64,000 bases of DNA from Pacificimonas sp036351775 (GCA_036351775.1 JAZBPX010000045.1:1-64000), one strand, 5' to 3'; shown: positions 52,197 through 61,235, numbered from the stretch's first letter. Numbers and translations: made by a program. The notes: generated by a model from the letters alone, not told the origin.

Positions 52197-53609
52197 ATGG
52201 CCAATAGCGCCTCAGACATTCTCAAACGGATCAAGGACGAAAATATCGAGTGGGTGGACATCCGCTTCACCGATCTCCGCGGCAAGTGGCAGCACCTCGC
52301 CATGGTCGCTGGCGTCGTCGATGAGGACATGCTCGAAGAGGGCTTCATGTTCGACGGCTCGTCCATCGCCGGTTGGAAGCCAATCAACGAATCCGACATG
52401 ATCCTGAAGCCCGACCTCGACGCGGTCTATGTCGATCCCTTCTCGGCGACGCCGATGCTGATCGTGTTTTGCGACATCGTCGAACCGGCAACCGGCGAAC
52501 TTTACGAAAGCGACCCGCGTTCCGCCGCGAAGCGCGCCGAAGCTTATGTCAGCCAGATGGATGTTGGCGACACCGTTTATGTCGGACCGGAAGCGGAATT
52601 CTTCGTGTTCGACGACGTCCGCTTCGAAAGCGGCTACAACAAGTCTTACTACGAGATCGACGACGTCGAGCTGCCCACGAACATGGGCCGCACCTACGAC
52701 GAGGGCAATTACGGCCACCGTCCCCGCGCGAAAGGGGGCTACTTCCCCGTGGGTCCCGTCGACAGTGCCCACGACCTGCGGTCCGAGATGGTCTCCACGA
52801 TGATGGAGATGGGTCTCAACATGGACAAGCATCACCACGAGGTCGGCGCAGCTCAGCATGAGCTTGGCCTGACCTTCGATACGCTAGTGAAAACAGCGGA
52901 TCAGATGCAGGTCTACAAATATGTGGTTCACAATGTCGCCCACGCCTACGGCAAGACGGCAACGTTCATGCCGAAGCCGATCGCCGAGGATAACGGGTCC
53001 GGCATGCACACCCACATGTCGATCTGGAAAGGGAAGGAGAACACCTTTTCCGGCGACGGCTATGCAGGCCTGTCCGAGACGGCGCTCTATTTCATCGGCG
53101 GCGTCCTGAAGCACGCAAAGGCGGTCAACGCATTCACCAACGCGACGACCAACAGCTACAAGCGTCTGGTTCCCGGCTACGAGGCTCCGGTTCTACTGGC
53201 CTATTCCAGCCGCAACCGATCAGCCTCTTGCCGTATTCCCTACGGCACGGGCGCGAAAAGCCGCCGCGCGGAGTTCCGTTTCCCCGATGCGCTTGCAAAC
53301 CCCTATCTTGCCTACACGGCTGTTTTGATGGCGGGCCTCGATGGTATCGACAACAGAATCCACCCTGGCGATCCAATGGACAAGAACCTCTATGATCTGC
53401 CGCCGAAGCAGCTGAAGCGGGTACCGACCGTCGCGGGTTCGCTGCGAGAAGCGCTCACCATGCTTAACAAGAACCGGAAAATCTTCACCCGCGGCGGGGT
53501 CATTCCCGACGCCCTGATCGACAGCTATATCGATCTGAAGATGGAGGAGGTTCTGCGCTGGGAAATGGCACCCAGCCCGGTGGAGTTCGATCTCTACTAC
53601 TCCGCGTAG
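52197..53609 (+). CDS. glnA: Type I glutamine synthetase
   Basis: GlnA forms glutamine from glutamate, ammonia and ATP. The 470-residue GSI protein has EFFVFDDVRF (metal site), KTATFMPKPIAEDNGSGMHTHMS, the NRSASCRIPYG stretch and the adenylylation Tyr region KNLYDLPPK. This is the adenylylated beta subtype, so GlnE and GlnB should regulate it. A strong terminator follows directly. Confidence 0.98.
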   Translation: MANSASDILKRIKDENIEWVDIRFTDLRGKWQHLAMVAGVVDEDMLEEGFMFDGSSIAGWKPINESDMILKPDLDAVYVDPFSATPMLIVFCDIVEPATGELYESDPRSAAKRAEAYVSQMDVGDTVYVGPEAEFFVFDDVRFESGYNKSYYEIDDVELPTNMGRTYDEGNYGHRPRAKGGYFPVGPVDSAHDLRSEMVSTMMEMGLNMDKHHHEVGAAQHELGLTFDTLVKTADQMQVYKYVVHNVAHAYGKTATFMPKPIAEDNGSGMHTHMSIWKGKENTFSGDGYAGLSETALYFIGGVLKHAKAVNAFTNATTNSYKRLVPGYEAPVLLAYSSRNRSASCRIPYGTGAKSRRAEFRFPDALANPYLAYTAVLMAGLDGIDNRIHPGDPMDKNLYDLPPKQLKRVPTVAGSLREALTMLNKNRKIFTRGGVIPDALIDSYIDLKMEEVLRWEMAPSPVEFDLYYSA

Positions 53610-53636
53610 CGCTGAGAGCACCTTACGTGTCTCGAG

Positions 53637-53668
53637 GGGCGGCTCCGCAGTGGGCCGCCCCTTCTTTC
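53637..53668 (+). terminator. Rho-independent terminator of glnBA
   Basis: GGGGCGGC (53637-53644) and GCCGCCCC (53655-53662) form an 8-bp stem followed by TTCTTTCT. Confidence 0.88.
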
Positions 53669-53746
53669 TGATTACGTATCTATCGCAACCTATAGCTACC
53701 CAACAGCATTAGACCGGTCGTTCCGAATTGGTAGTTTGGCTTGCAT

Positions 53747-53779
53747 AAGAGAAGGGGCGGCCCTTTGCAGGACCGCCCC
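53747..53779 (-). terminator. Rho-independent terminator of the TorF-like porin gene
   Basis: On the minus strand GGGGCGG and CCGCCCC pair across 12 bases and are followed by TTCTCTTAT. It lies just after the porin stop. Confidence 0.8.
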
Positions 53780-53817
53780 TGTTGCCGCGAAAGCCCCCGC
53801 TCTCGCTATACCTTAGT

Positions 53818-54612
53818 TCAGAAGCTGTAGCCGACAGACACGACTATTGTGTCATCAGCGACAAATTCGGCTGGCCCACCGCCGACCCCAAGATCAATCT
53901 CGCGGCCGTCTGAGATGTCCGTTCCGATGTAAGATATACCAAGTTCGAGACCCATCAAATCAACGGCAGCTCCGATGGAATAGTCGATATAATTATCATC
54001 GAAGAGGGTTCCGCTAGCCCCGACCCCGCCAAAACCAAGCGACCCTTCCGTGTAGCCAATATGCGCGGACAAGCTGATCGGCGTGTTCGGAATGCCGATA
54101 CCGGCATCGCCATACAGGTAAAGATTGTCACTGCCGATTGAATCCTGATCAGGAGCGTAAGCAACACCTATCGTGGTTTCGACCCCAGCAATGTCAGCGC
54201 CGACCGAACCATACACCTCAAGATAGTCGGTCACGTCCGTGCCGGGATAGGTGTACCAGAGAATGCCGACGTCAAAGACGCCGACACTGCCAAACTCTCC
54301 GCCGAACCCAGCATAGATGTCGATCTCGAGATTCGAGCCGCCAAAGGTACCGAAACCAGCAAGGTTCGATCCCCATGTCCCGACATAGAAACCCGAGGAA
54401 TGTGCGAGATCGATGCCACCCTGCAGGGCTGCGTCTTGGTCGGTGAAGGAAATCCCGCGAAAGCGATAGTCGGAGTAGATACCGACATTACCGCTTAGTT
54501 CCCAGTCAGCAGGAATATCCGTGCTCTCGGCTTCTTCAAGAGCAGTCTGTGCAAATGCCGGATTCGCCACAAATGCCAGCGCCGCGGCGCCAGCCAGTGC
54601 AAACGTTTTCAT
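53818..54612 (-). CDS. TorF-family putative porin
   Basis: The 264-residue protein has a Sec signal peptide (MKTFALAGAAALAFVANPAFAQ). Amphipathic beta-strand-like repeats rich in Gly, Asp and Tyr follow, ending with a terminal Phe (VVSVGYSF), the outer-membrane beta-barrel insertion signal. SGNVGIYSDYRFRGISFTDQD is a hallmark of the TorF/Gcw_chp family of unknown transport role. It has its own terminator. The region 54613-55015 upstream holds its promoter area and another hairpin (next entry). Confidence 0.87.
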   Translation of the reverse strand: MKTFALAGAAALAFVANPAFAQTALEEAESTDIPADWELSGNVGIYSDYRFRGISFTDQDAALQGGIDLAHSSGFYVGTWGSNLAGFGTFGGSNLEIDIYAGFGGEFGSVGVFDVGILWYTYPGTDVTDYLEVYGSVGADIAGVETTIGVAYAPDQDSIGSDNLYLYGDAGIGIPNTPISLSAHIGYTEGSLGFGGVGASGTLFDDNYIDYSIGAAVDLMGLELGISYIGTDISDGREIDLGVGGGPAEFVADDTIVVSVGYSF

Positions 54613-54803
54613 ATTAAACCCTTCCTCAGCTTTTATTGCTGCCCGCTCGAAGGGTACCCCGCTACGTTGTCGCGCTCTTGCGGCGCCTTGTCATCGAACT
54701 GTTACCGAAGCTTTCGCACTGCACAAGGCGAAATTCGATGAACGCTCAGTTGCGATAGGGTTGTGGTCCTGAAGCAACATCAAATTTCCCCGACGAAACG
54801 TAC

Positions 54804-54836
54804 AAAAAAAGGGCCGGATTCCGAAGAATCCGGCCC
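54804..54836 (-). terminator. Orphan minus-strand terminator with UUCG loop
   Basis: A perfect 11-bp stem (GGGCCGGATTC / GAATCCGGCCC) with a TTCG tetraloop on the minus strand runs into seven T. No recognised minus-strand gene lies between it and parE (plus strand, from 55016), so it should end an unannotated transcript from about 54840-55050. An 11-bp inverted repeat flanks it (GCACTGCACAA at 54716-54726, TTGTGCAGTGC at 54877-54887). Otherwise the 403-bp stretch 54613-55015 shows no gene. Confidence 0.85.
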
Positions 54837-55015
54837 AGTAAATCCTTGGGGAGGATCGCCCGTTAAGGCTTACTTTTTGTGCAGTGCAGCAGCGTATAAA
54901 TCAAGCGAAAACACCCTGTAGGTTTCGGGAGGCTGGAGCAGATTGCTGCAACGCCACGAAAACGTTCGGAAACCTCCGTATGGCCTCTCCGGAAGATCGC
55001 GCTTATAACAGCCGA

Positions 55016-56998
55016 ATGAGCGACCTTTTCGCCGGGGGCAACGACGCAGCCACCAACAGCTACAGCGCAAACGAGATCGAAGTTCTGGAGGGGCTTGAGC
55101 CGGTAAGGCGCCGACCCGGCATGTACATTGGCGGTACGGACGAGCGGGCACTCCACCATCTCGCAGCGGAAGTTGTCGATAACGCCATGGACGAGGCCGT
55201 TGCCGGTTACGCTACGCGAATCGAAGTCCACCTCGCTTCCGACGGGCGATTGAGCGTCACTGATAACGGGCGCGGCATTCCGACTGACGAACACCCAAAA
55301 TATCCAGGCATGAGCGCGCTGGAAGTGATTTTTACAACGCTACACTCCGGCGGCAAATTCTCCGGAAAGGCATATGCGACATCCGGCGGGCTGCATGGTG
55401 TCGGGGTTTCCGTGGTGAACGCCTTGTCGCAAGAGCTGGACGTGGAGGTTGCCCGGAACAAGACACTCTTCCGCCAGCGTTTTTCTCGCGGTGAGGCAAT
55501 TACCCCGCTTGAGGAGGTCGGCCCAGCCCCGAATCGCCGCGGAACGCGCGTAACGTTTCTTCCCGACGACCAGATTTTCGGAAAGTCCGCGAAACTGAGA
55601 GCACGCCGCCTTTACAAGCTAGTAAGGTCTAAAGCTTATCTATTCGGAGGCGTAGAGATCCGGTGGTCTTGCGACCAGGAAGCGGCGACGGAAGACGTTC
55701 CAACCGAGGCCGTTTTCAAGTTTCCCGGCGGCTTGGCCGATCATCTGAGCGAACTGATTGCTGAGCGCGAATGTGCAACGTCGGAACCATTTGCAGGAAA
55801 GGCTGAGTTCCCGGAGGCGCAGGGCTCTATTGAGTGGGCAATTGGCTGGCCTCTATACGGTGAGGGCTCTACGAGTTTCTACTGCAATACGATCCCCACT
55901 CCCGATGGCGGCACGCATGAGAGCGGACTTCGCACAGCACTGACGAAGGGTATGCGCGGGTTCAGCGAGCTCGTCAGCGTCAAGAAGGGGTCGCAGCTGA
56001 CAGCAGACGATGTCACGAACGGTGCCGAGATCATGCTATCCGTGTTCATTCGTGAACCGCAGTTCCAAAGCCAGACCAAGGACCGGCTGACCAGTCCAGA
56101 AGCGGCACGCCTCGTCGAAACAGCGGTCCGCGATCATTTTGACCAGTTCCTGGCCACCGACATGAACCGTGGCCGCTCGCTGCTTGGATTTACGCTCGAG
56201 CGGCTTGACGAACGTCTGAAGCGCAAGGCGGAAAAGGAGATCAAGCGCAAAAGCGCCACCAGCAAGAAAAGCTTGCGGCTGCCCGGAAAGCTTACCGACT
56301 GCACCGCGAGCGGTTCTGATGACACCGAGATCTTTATTGTCGAAGGCGATTCCGCTGGTGGTAGCGCGAAGCAGGCGCGCAATCGGAACACACAGGCGAT
56401 CCTGCCAATCCGAGGCAAGATTCTGAACGTCGCGAGCTCCACGCAGGCGAAGATTCTGGCGAACCAGGAGATTGCCGACCTGATACAGGCGATTGGAGCG
56501 GGAAGCGGTGAGGCTTATCATGACGATGCCGTTCGCTATGACCGCATTGTCATCATGACCGATGCCGATGTGGACGGCGCGCACATTGCCACGCTGCTGA
56601 TGACGTTCTTCTTTCAGGAAATGCCGCAACTCGTAAAGGCGGGACGGCTTTATCTGGCGCAGCCGCCCCTTTACCGCTTGGCGCAAGGCGGAAAGGTCGC
56701 CTACGCGCGCGATGACGCGCACCGCGAGGAGTTATTGGCGAGCGACTTTAGCGGGCGCGGGAAGATCGATGTGAGCCGGTTCAAGGGCCTTGGTGAAATG
56801 AGCCCGGCGCAGCTGAAAGAAACCACGATGAACCCCGCGAAGCGAACGCTTCTCAGGGTCAAGCTGCCCGCCGATTATCAGGACCAGTTCGAGGTTCGCG
56901 ATCTGGTCGAGCGGTTGATGGGACGGAACCCCGAACACCGGTTCAACTTCATTCAGGACCACGCAAAGGATCTGGACGAGGCGGCGATCGACGCGTGA
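55016..56998 (+). CDS. parE: DNA topoisomerase IV subunit B
   Basis: ParE is the ATPase subunit of topoisomerase IV, which unlinks daughter chromosomes. The 660-residue protein has the GHKL ATP-binding motifs (PGMYIGGTDERALHHLAAEVVDNAMDEA, TDNGRGIP, SGGLHGVGVSVVNALS), the TOPRIM region EGDSAGGSAKQARNRNTQAILPIRGKILN and IMTDADVDGAHI, and ends with a ParE-type C-terminus. YIGGTDERALHH and the length point to ParE rather than GyrB. The ATG at 55016 (MSDLFAGG) is typical; the frame extends upstream to 54884. Codon use looks less GC-biased than in the neighbours. Confidence 0.95.
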   Translation: MSDLFAGGNDAATNSYSANEIEVLEGLEPVRRRPGMYIGGTDERALHHLAAEVVDNAMDEAVAGYATRIEVHLASDGRLSVTDNGRGIPTDEHPKYPGMSALEVIFTTLHSGGKFSGKAYATSGGLHGVGVSVVNALSQELDVEVARNKTLFRQRFSRGEAITPLEEVGPAPNRRGTRVTFLPDDQIFGKSAKLRARRLYKLVRSKAYLFGGVEIRWSCDQEAATEDVPTEAVFKFPGGLADHLSELIAERECATSEPFAGKAEFPEAQGSIEWAIGWPLYGEGSTSFYCNTIPTPDGGTHESGLRTALTKGMRGFSELVSVKKGSQLTADDVTNGAEIMLSVFIREPQFQSQTKDRLTSPEAARLVETAVRDHFDQFLATDMNRGRSLLGFTLERLDERLKRKAEKEIKRKSATSKKSLRLPGKLTDCTASGSDDTEIFIVEGDSAGGSAKQARNRNTQAILPIRGKILNVASSTQAKILANQEIADLIQAIGAGSGEAYHDDAVRYDRIVIMTDADVDGAHIATLLMTFFFQEMPQLVKAGRLYLAQPPLYRLAQGGKVAYARDDAHREELLASDFSGRGKIDVSRFKGLGEMSPAQLKETTMNPAKRTLLRVKLPADYQDQFEVRDLVERLMGRNPEHRFNFIQDHAKDLDEAAIDA

Positions 56999-57161
56999 GC
57001 ATTCACCTACTGGACCTGAACCCGGGCGCTCCACCGGAAGGCGCTGAGAGCGGTTCAGGGAGAGCGGGCGGCTGCAGGTTCGCGAGGTCCTGACGACCGA
57101 TTCCGCAGAGGCGCTGGATCGGGTTCTCCCCGTCTGGATTGACGGTTCAGGCGGGCGATGA
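56996..57161 (+). pseudogene. Frameshifted remnant of a 2-oxoglutarate/Fe(II) oxygenase-like N-terminus
   Basis: A GTG overlapping the parE stop (GTGA) opens MSIHLLDLNPGAPPEG. A shift of frame near 57045 then continues ERFRESGRLQVREVLTTDSAEALDRVLP before a stop at 57159. This resembles the N-terminus of sphingomonad prolyl-hydroxylase-like proteins (about 20-30 residues around 'GRLQIRDVL'). The rest of the gene, including metal ligands, is absent. The remaining bases to 57267 show no gene. The call rests on pattern memory and is moderate. Confidence 0.45.
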
Positions 57162-57267
57162 GGAGGTGCCATGATAGGTCCGACGAGAACATCTGAACCG
57201 CCTTTCTGCCGAGGAGAGACAGGACAGGGTGCGGATGGTCGAAACGGATGCGAAACGAGGTGAGCCC

Positions 57268-58146
57268 TCAGCCGTCCCCGCTCAGCGCGGCGACCATTGC
57301 GCGCACCTTTGGCTGTTTCCAGCTTGGCGGCGGCGCGACGAGCCAGAAGGCCTCGTCGCAAGGCTCCGGATCGAACAGGGCCGTTACGCGCCCAGCCGAC
57401 AGATCGCGCGCCGCCAGCGACCGCGGCACCCGAGCCGCGCCGAACCCGGCAGCGGCGGCGTCGATGGCAAGGCCCCAGTCGGCGACGCTGAGACCGCCGT
57501 CGATCTCCGGATGCGCCGCGCCCACGGCATCGAACCACGCCTGCCAACTGTGGCCCGGATAATGGATCAGCGGCACCGCGCCAAGATCAGCGGGAACCGC
57601 AAAGCGGTCCGCTTGATCCAACGCGACGATGACGACCAGCTCCTCCGCCGCGATGCGCGTGCCGGACAGGTCTTCCTCCGCCGGAAGCGCCCCCCAGACG
57701 ATGGCGAGGTCCATGTTCGCCGACTGGAAATCGCGCGGCGCCCCGCCGCTGGCCTCGTCCGTGGGAAGGAGAATGTAGCGCTGCTCCATCGCGCCGTTCA
57801 GTGCGGCCAGGCGCGGCGCGAGCCACTTGCCGATCACCGCATGGGGCGCGCCGATGGTCAGCACCTTGTCACCCTGCCCCGCCTGCATCGAATCGACCGC
57901 TGCCTCGATCTGGGCGAACCCCTCGCGCAGCGCAGGCAAGGCCCGCTCCGCCTCTGGCGTCAGTTCCAGATTACGGGTCAACCGGCGGAACAGGACGACC
58001 CCGAGGACATCCTCGAGCGTGCGAATCTGCTGACCGACGGCGGCGGGTGTCACATGCAGCTCATCCGCCGCCTTCGTGAAGGACAGGTGCCGCGCGGCGG
58101 CATCGAAGACGCGCAGGGCGTTGAGAGGGAGGAGCGTGCGTTTCAC
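57268..58146 (-). CDS. LysR-family transcriptional regulator (GcvA-like)
   Basis: The 292-residue protein has an N-terminal winged helix-turn-helix (LNALRVFDAAARHLSFTKAADELHVTPAAVGQQIRTLEDVLG, about residues 7-50) and a C-terminal effector-binding domain. The LPLNALRVFDAAARHLSF start is typical of GcvA-type regulators, which often control beta-lactamase, glycine cleavage or amino-acid genes. The likely start is GTG at 58146. No adjacent divergent target gene is evident: upstream lies a 352-bp gene-free region. Confidence 0.9.
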   Translation of the reverse strand: MKRTLLPLNALRVFDAAARHLSFTKAADELHVTPAAVGQQIRTLEDVLGVVLFRRLTRNLELTPEAERALPALREGFAQIEAAVDSMQAGQGDKVLTIGAPHAVIGKWLAPRLAALNGAMEQRYILLPTDEASGGAPRDFQSANMDLAIVWGALPAEEDLSGTRIAAEELVVIVALDQADRFAVPADLGAVPLIHYPGHSWQAWFDAVGAAHPEIDGGLSVADWGLAIDAAAAGFGAARVPRSLAARDLSAGRVTALFDPEPCDEAFWLVAPPPSWKQPKVRAMVAALSGDG

Positions 58147-58456
58147 AGGCGGTGGGTTATGGCCCGAACGGCTAAAGCTCAAGCCGCCAAGGACGCGCAA
58201 CCAGCCTTGGCATCAAAGCAGCCGGGGCCACGAAGGTCTGGAGCTCTTTTCAGGCTAACAAATCGGGCGCACGCACTACTTGCGAATGGCGAACCTGAAC
58301 GTTTGAGACTGGTTTGTGCAGCCTACAGTGTCGCCGCCGGAGGTCCTTCCGAAAATTATCCGAACCAAACGACGATCGTTCCCTGACGGGTAGCGCATCG
58401 ACTAGAGAGCGTTGGCCAGCACTCAGGCCAGTGCGCTGAAAGTAAGCAGCGGAGAC

Positions 58457-58484
58457 GACGGGACAGGCTATACTGCCCCGTCGC
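58457..58484. other. Hairpin in the gene-free stretch 58147-58498
   Basis: CGACGGG and CCCGTCG pair around ACAGGCTATACTGC. It sits just past the receiver-protein stop, so it may be that operon's terminator, but no T-run follows on either strand. The rest of 58147-58498 shows no gene, tRNA or repeat that I can recognise. Confidence 0.35.
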
Positions 58485-58498
58485 CGTATGGACGGGCG

Positions 58499-58888
58499 TC
58501 AGTTTTTGTGCGCCGGGTCCTGACAAAGCGCCGCCGCGCGGTCGAGTTCGTCCTTCACCTGCGTGTTGAGGACAGGCTTCGAGAGCATGGCGAGCGGTTC
58601 GATCTGGGCAATGTCGCCCTCCGTCAGCTTGTGGAGGCTGCCGCTCAACAGGACCGACTTGATCCCATGGGCCCGGCGAATGGTTTTTGCCGCTTCGATC
58701 CCCGAGGAGGGGCCGGCCAGTTGCAGGTCCATAAGAACCAGGTCCGGCTGTTCCTGCCCGGCCAGAACGATCGCGGTTTCTTGGGTCGAAGCGACCCCAA
58801 CGACGATATGGCCGGCATCCTCGACCTGACTTTCTAGGTCCAGCGCGATCAGGAACTCGTCCTCCGCAATCAGTACGCGCAGGGTCAT
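58499..58888 (-). CDS. Single-domain response regulator
   Basis: The 129-residue protein is a receiver domain only: LIAEDEFLIALDLESQ (acidic pair), phospho-acceptor Asp in LVLMDLQLAG (about residue 53), and Lys in MLSKPV (about 104). It has no output domain. Its ATG overlaps the stop of the HisKA_2 kinase gene (ATGA), so the two are co-translated partners. Such pairs feed or drain other phosphorelays, for example in the general stress response. Confidence 0.9.
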   Translation of the reverse strand: MTLRVLIAEDEFLIALDLESQVEDAGHIVVGVASTQETAIVLAGQEQPDLVLMDLQLAGPSSGIEAAKTIRRAHGIKSVLLSGSLHKLTEGDIAQIEPLAMLSKPVLNTQVKDELDRAAALCQDPAHKN

Positions 58889-60327
58889 TTGGCGGGAAAC
58901 TCGATCCGGGTGGTCCAGCCCCCGTCATCCGACGATTGCCGGATGGTACCGCCAAGCTGATTGACCGAGCCTGCGATCAGCCGTGTGCCGAGACCTGTTC
59001 CTTCCGAGGAGGCTGCATCCTCGCCCGATCCGTTATCGGCAATCTCAAGAACGACCCGGTCATTGCCCGCCTGCCGAAGGACGATGTCGATGCGGCCGGG
59101 CTGGTTGTCGCGAAAGGCGTGCTTGAAGGCGTTGGTAACCAGCTCGTTCACGACGAGGGACAGGGTGATGGCCTTGCTGGTTGGCAGCCTGATCTCCTCG
59201 GCATCGACATTGAGTGCGATCCGGCGCCTGTCCGCGCCCAGCGACGTTTCGAGGTGACGGCAGAACCGGCGGAGATACCGGTCGAGCGCGACATAGCTGA
59301 CATCGCCGTCCTCATAAAGCGAGGCATGGATGGTGGATATTGCATGAATTCGGGCGATAGCGGACTGGAGACTTTCGCGCGCCTCTTCGCCGCGGGCTGC
59401 CTTTGCCTCGAGCGCCAGGACGCTGATGACCAGCTGGAGCGAGTTCTTGACGCGGTGGTTCACCTCCTCGATCAACAGATCGCGCTGGGCCAGAGCCTCC
59501 CGAAGGTTGCTTTCGGTTTCGTGAAGGTCCGTAACGTCGATCAGGACGCCGGTCAGCCGCGCGGCCTCGCCCTCCGTCCCGCGCACGACCTCCATGCTCG
59601 CCGACAGCCACCTTATGGTCCCGTCCGGGCGCACGATCCGGTAGTCGGTTCGCCCCTCTGTGCCGTCCGGGGCCTCACGAAGACGATCGACCAAAGCGAT
59701 GGTCTGTTTCCGGTCTTCGCGGTGGATACGCTCGTAATAGGCAGCGAGGGGCTGGCGATCATCCTGGGGCGTCATGCCGTGCAGGAAATCAAAGCCCGAC
59801 GGCGCCTCGATCCGGTCCGTTTCGAGATCCATTTCGAAGAGGACGACCTGGCCGCCCACCATGGCGGCGCGGTGCTGCGCGGCTGTAACCCTGAGGCGGA
59901 GTATATCGGCCGTAATGTCGCGGGTCGTCTGCAGCGCGCCCACGATCGTGCCGGTCCCGTTCGCGCCGTCGTAGATCGGCGAATGCGTGACCTGCCAGTA
60001 GCGCTCCTGAAACCCGCCGTCCGGTGCCAGCAGGTCATGCTTGAGCGGCTCCATGGTATCCGGCTCCTGGCTTGCGACCATGCGGGCAATCGATGCCCTG
60101 ACGGCCGGTTCGGAACTGCCATTCGGATCGTCGGGGTTGTGCGGAAAAGCATCGTAGATGTAGCGGCCAACGACACGGTCCCGCGCCACGCCGGTCATCT
60201 GCTCATGCCGCCAGTTGATATCGAGAACGATCAGGTCGAGATCGTAGGCCAGATGCGCGTATGGCGACGCGGCCATGAAATCGACGGGCGCCCGGGACAC
60301 GTCGGCAGGATCATAACTTTCTGCCAT
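58885..60327 (-). CDS. PAS-containing HisKA_2 histidine kinase
   Basis: The 480-residue soluble kinase has PAS-like domains (about 20-140 and 165-290). A HisKA_2 core follows, with the phospho-His in RDLLIEEVNHRVKNSLQLVISVLALEAKAA. Its ATPase domain includes VVNELVTNAFKHAF and DNGSGED, and GTGLGTRLI completes it. There are no transmembrane helices, so the signal is intracellular. The start at 60327 (MAESYDPADVSRAPV) is preferred over the longer frame. The pairing with a single-domain receiver resembles LovK-LovR-type systems, but a light-binding Cys in the PAS domain is not evident. Confidence 0.88.
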   Translation of the reverse strand: MAESYDPADVSRAPVDFMAASPYAHLAYDLDLIVLDINWRHEQMTGVARDRVVGRYIYDAFPHNPDDPNGSSEPAVRASIARMVASQEPDTMEPLKHDLLAPDGGFQERYWQVTHSPIYDGANGTGTIVGALQTTRDITADILRLRVTAAQHRAAMVGGQVVLFEMDLETDRIEAPSGFDFLHGMTPQDDRQPLAAYYERIHREDRKQTIALVDRLREAPDGTEGRTDYRIVRPDGTIRWLSASMEVVRGTEGEAARLTGVLIDVTDLHETESNLREALAQRDLLIEEVNHRVKNSLQLVISVLALEAKAARGEEARESLQSAIARIHAISTIHASLYEDGDVSYVALDRYLRRFCRHLETSLGADRRRIALNVDAEEIRLPTSKAITLSLVVNELVTNAFKHAFRDNQPGRIDIVLRQAGNDRVVLEIADNGSGEDAASSEGTGLGTRLIAGSVNQLGGTIRQSSDDGGWTTRIEFPAK

Positions 60328-60530
60328 AAACCTCTCTGCGCGGCGGGTTTGCAGCCGCGCCTTGTGGAGAACCAATGCCGGCATCGCAAGTTTTTTGAAG
60401 CTTATACAACATGCCAGGTTCACGCGAAGCGTCCGATGGGGTCCGAAAAGAACAGATGGACTGCGTTATCTCAAGCCATTGCTTCTCCCCCGTCTTGCGA
60501 GCGCGCCCTGAGAAGGCCAACTAGGCCCCC

Positions 60531-61232
60531 ATGTCGAAAGCGGCAGTGGTTCTTCTCTCGGGCGGGCTCGATTCAACGACGTGCGCGGCAGCGGCGCGGG
60601 CGGACGGATATGACGTGCTAGCGCTGACCATCGATTACAACCAGCGGCACCGGGTGGAGCTGGACGCGGCCGCGCGGGCGGCGAAGCGGTTCGGGGCGCG
60701 GCGGCATGTGGTGCTGACGCTGGACCTGTCGGCATTTGGCGGCTCCGCACTCACGGATGATATCGCCGTTCCGAAGGGCGAGGGCGATGTCGACGACAGC
60801 GTCATCCCGCCGACCTATGTCCCGGCGCGGAACACCGTGCTTCTGTCCGTGGCGCTGGCCTTTGCCGAGGCCGAGGGCGCGCGGGACATCTATATCGGGG
60901 TGAATGCGCTGGATTATTCCGGTTATCCGGACTGTCGCCCGGCATTCATCGCCGCGTTCGAGGCGCTGGCTGCGCAGGCGACGAAGGCGGGTGTCGAGGG
61001 GGAGCGGTTCCGCGTGCACACGCCGCTGATCGATCTCGACAAGGCGGGGATCGCTCTGAAGGCGGCTGAGCTGGGCGTGGATGCGGGCGAGACCTGGACC
61101 TGCTACGACCCGGTCATGCGGGAAGGGGCGGATGGTATCGAGGCGTTCCATTGTGGGCGCTGCGATGCGTGCCGCCTGCGCCACAAGGGCTTCGTGGAAG
61201 CCGGGCTGCCCGATCCGACCCGCTATGCTTAA
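60531..61232 (+). CDS. queC: 7-cyano-7-deazaguanine synthase QueC
   Basis: QueC converts 7-carboxy-7-deazaguanine to preQ0 with ATP and ammonia. The 233-residue protein has the PP-loop SGGLDSTTCAAAA, ALTIDYNQRH, VPARNTVLLS, and four zinc-binding Cys at the C-terminus (TWTCYD, FHCGRCDACRLR). It begins ATG at 60531 and is followed after three bases by queE. Confidence 0.96.
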   Translation: MSKAAVVLLSGGLDSTTCAAAARADGYDVLALTIDYNQRHRVELDAAARAAKRFGARRHVVLTLDLSAFGGSALTDDIAVPKGEGDVDDSVIPPTYVPARNTVLLSVALAFAEAEGARDIYIGVNALDYSGYPDCRPAFIAAFEALAAQATKAGVEGERFRVHTPLIDLDKAGIALKAAELGVDAGETWTCYDPVMREGADGIEAFHCGRCDACRLRHKGFVEAGLPDPTRYA

Positions 61233-61235
61233 GGC

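Noticed and set aside
54863..55294. 143-codon minus-strand ORF as the gene ended by the orphan terminator
   Set aside because: Most of it is antisense to the conserved ParE N-terminus and has no start signal; a short RNA is more likely.
56999..57267. Rho-independent terminator after parE
   Set aside because: Hairpins such as CGGTTCAG/CTGAACCG are present but far apart and lack a T-run.
58936..60621. 561-codon plus-strand open frame opposite the HisKA_2 kinase
   Set aside because: Antisense shadow; it also runs into queC in another frame.
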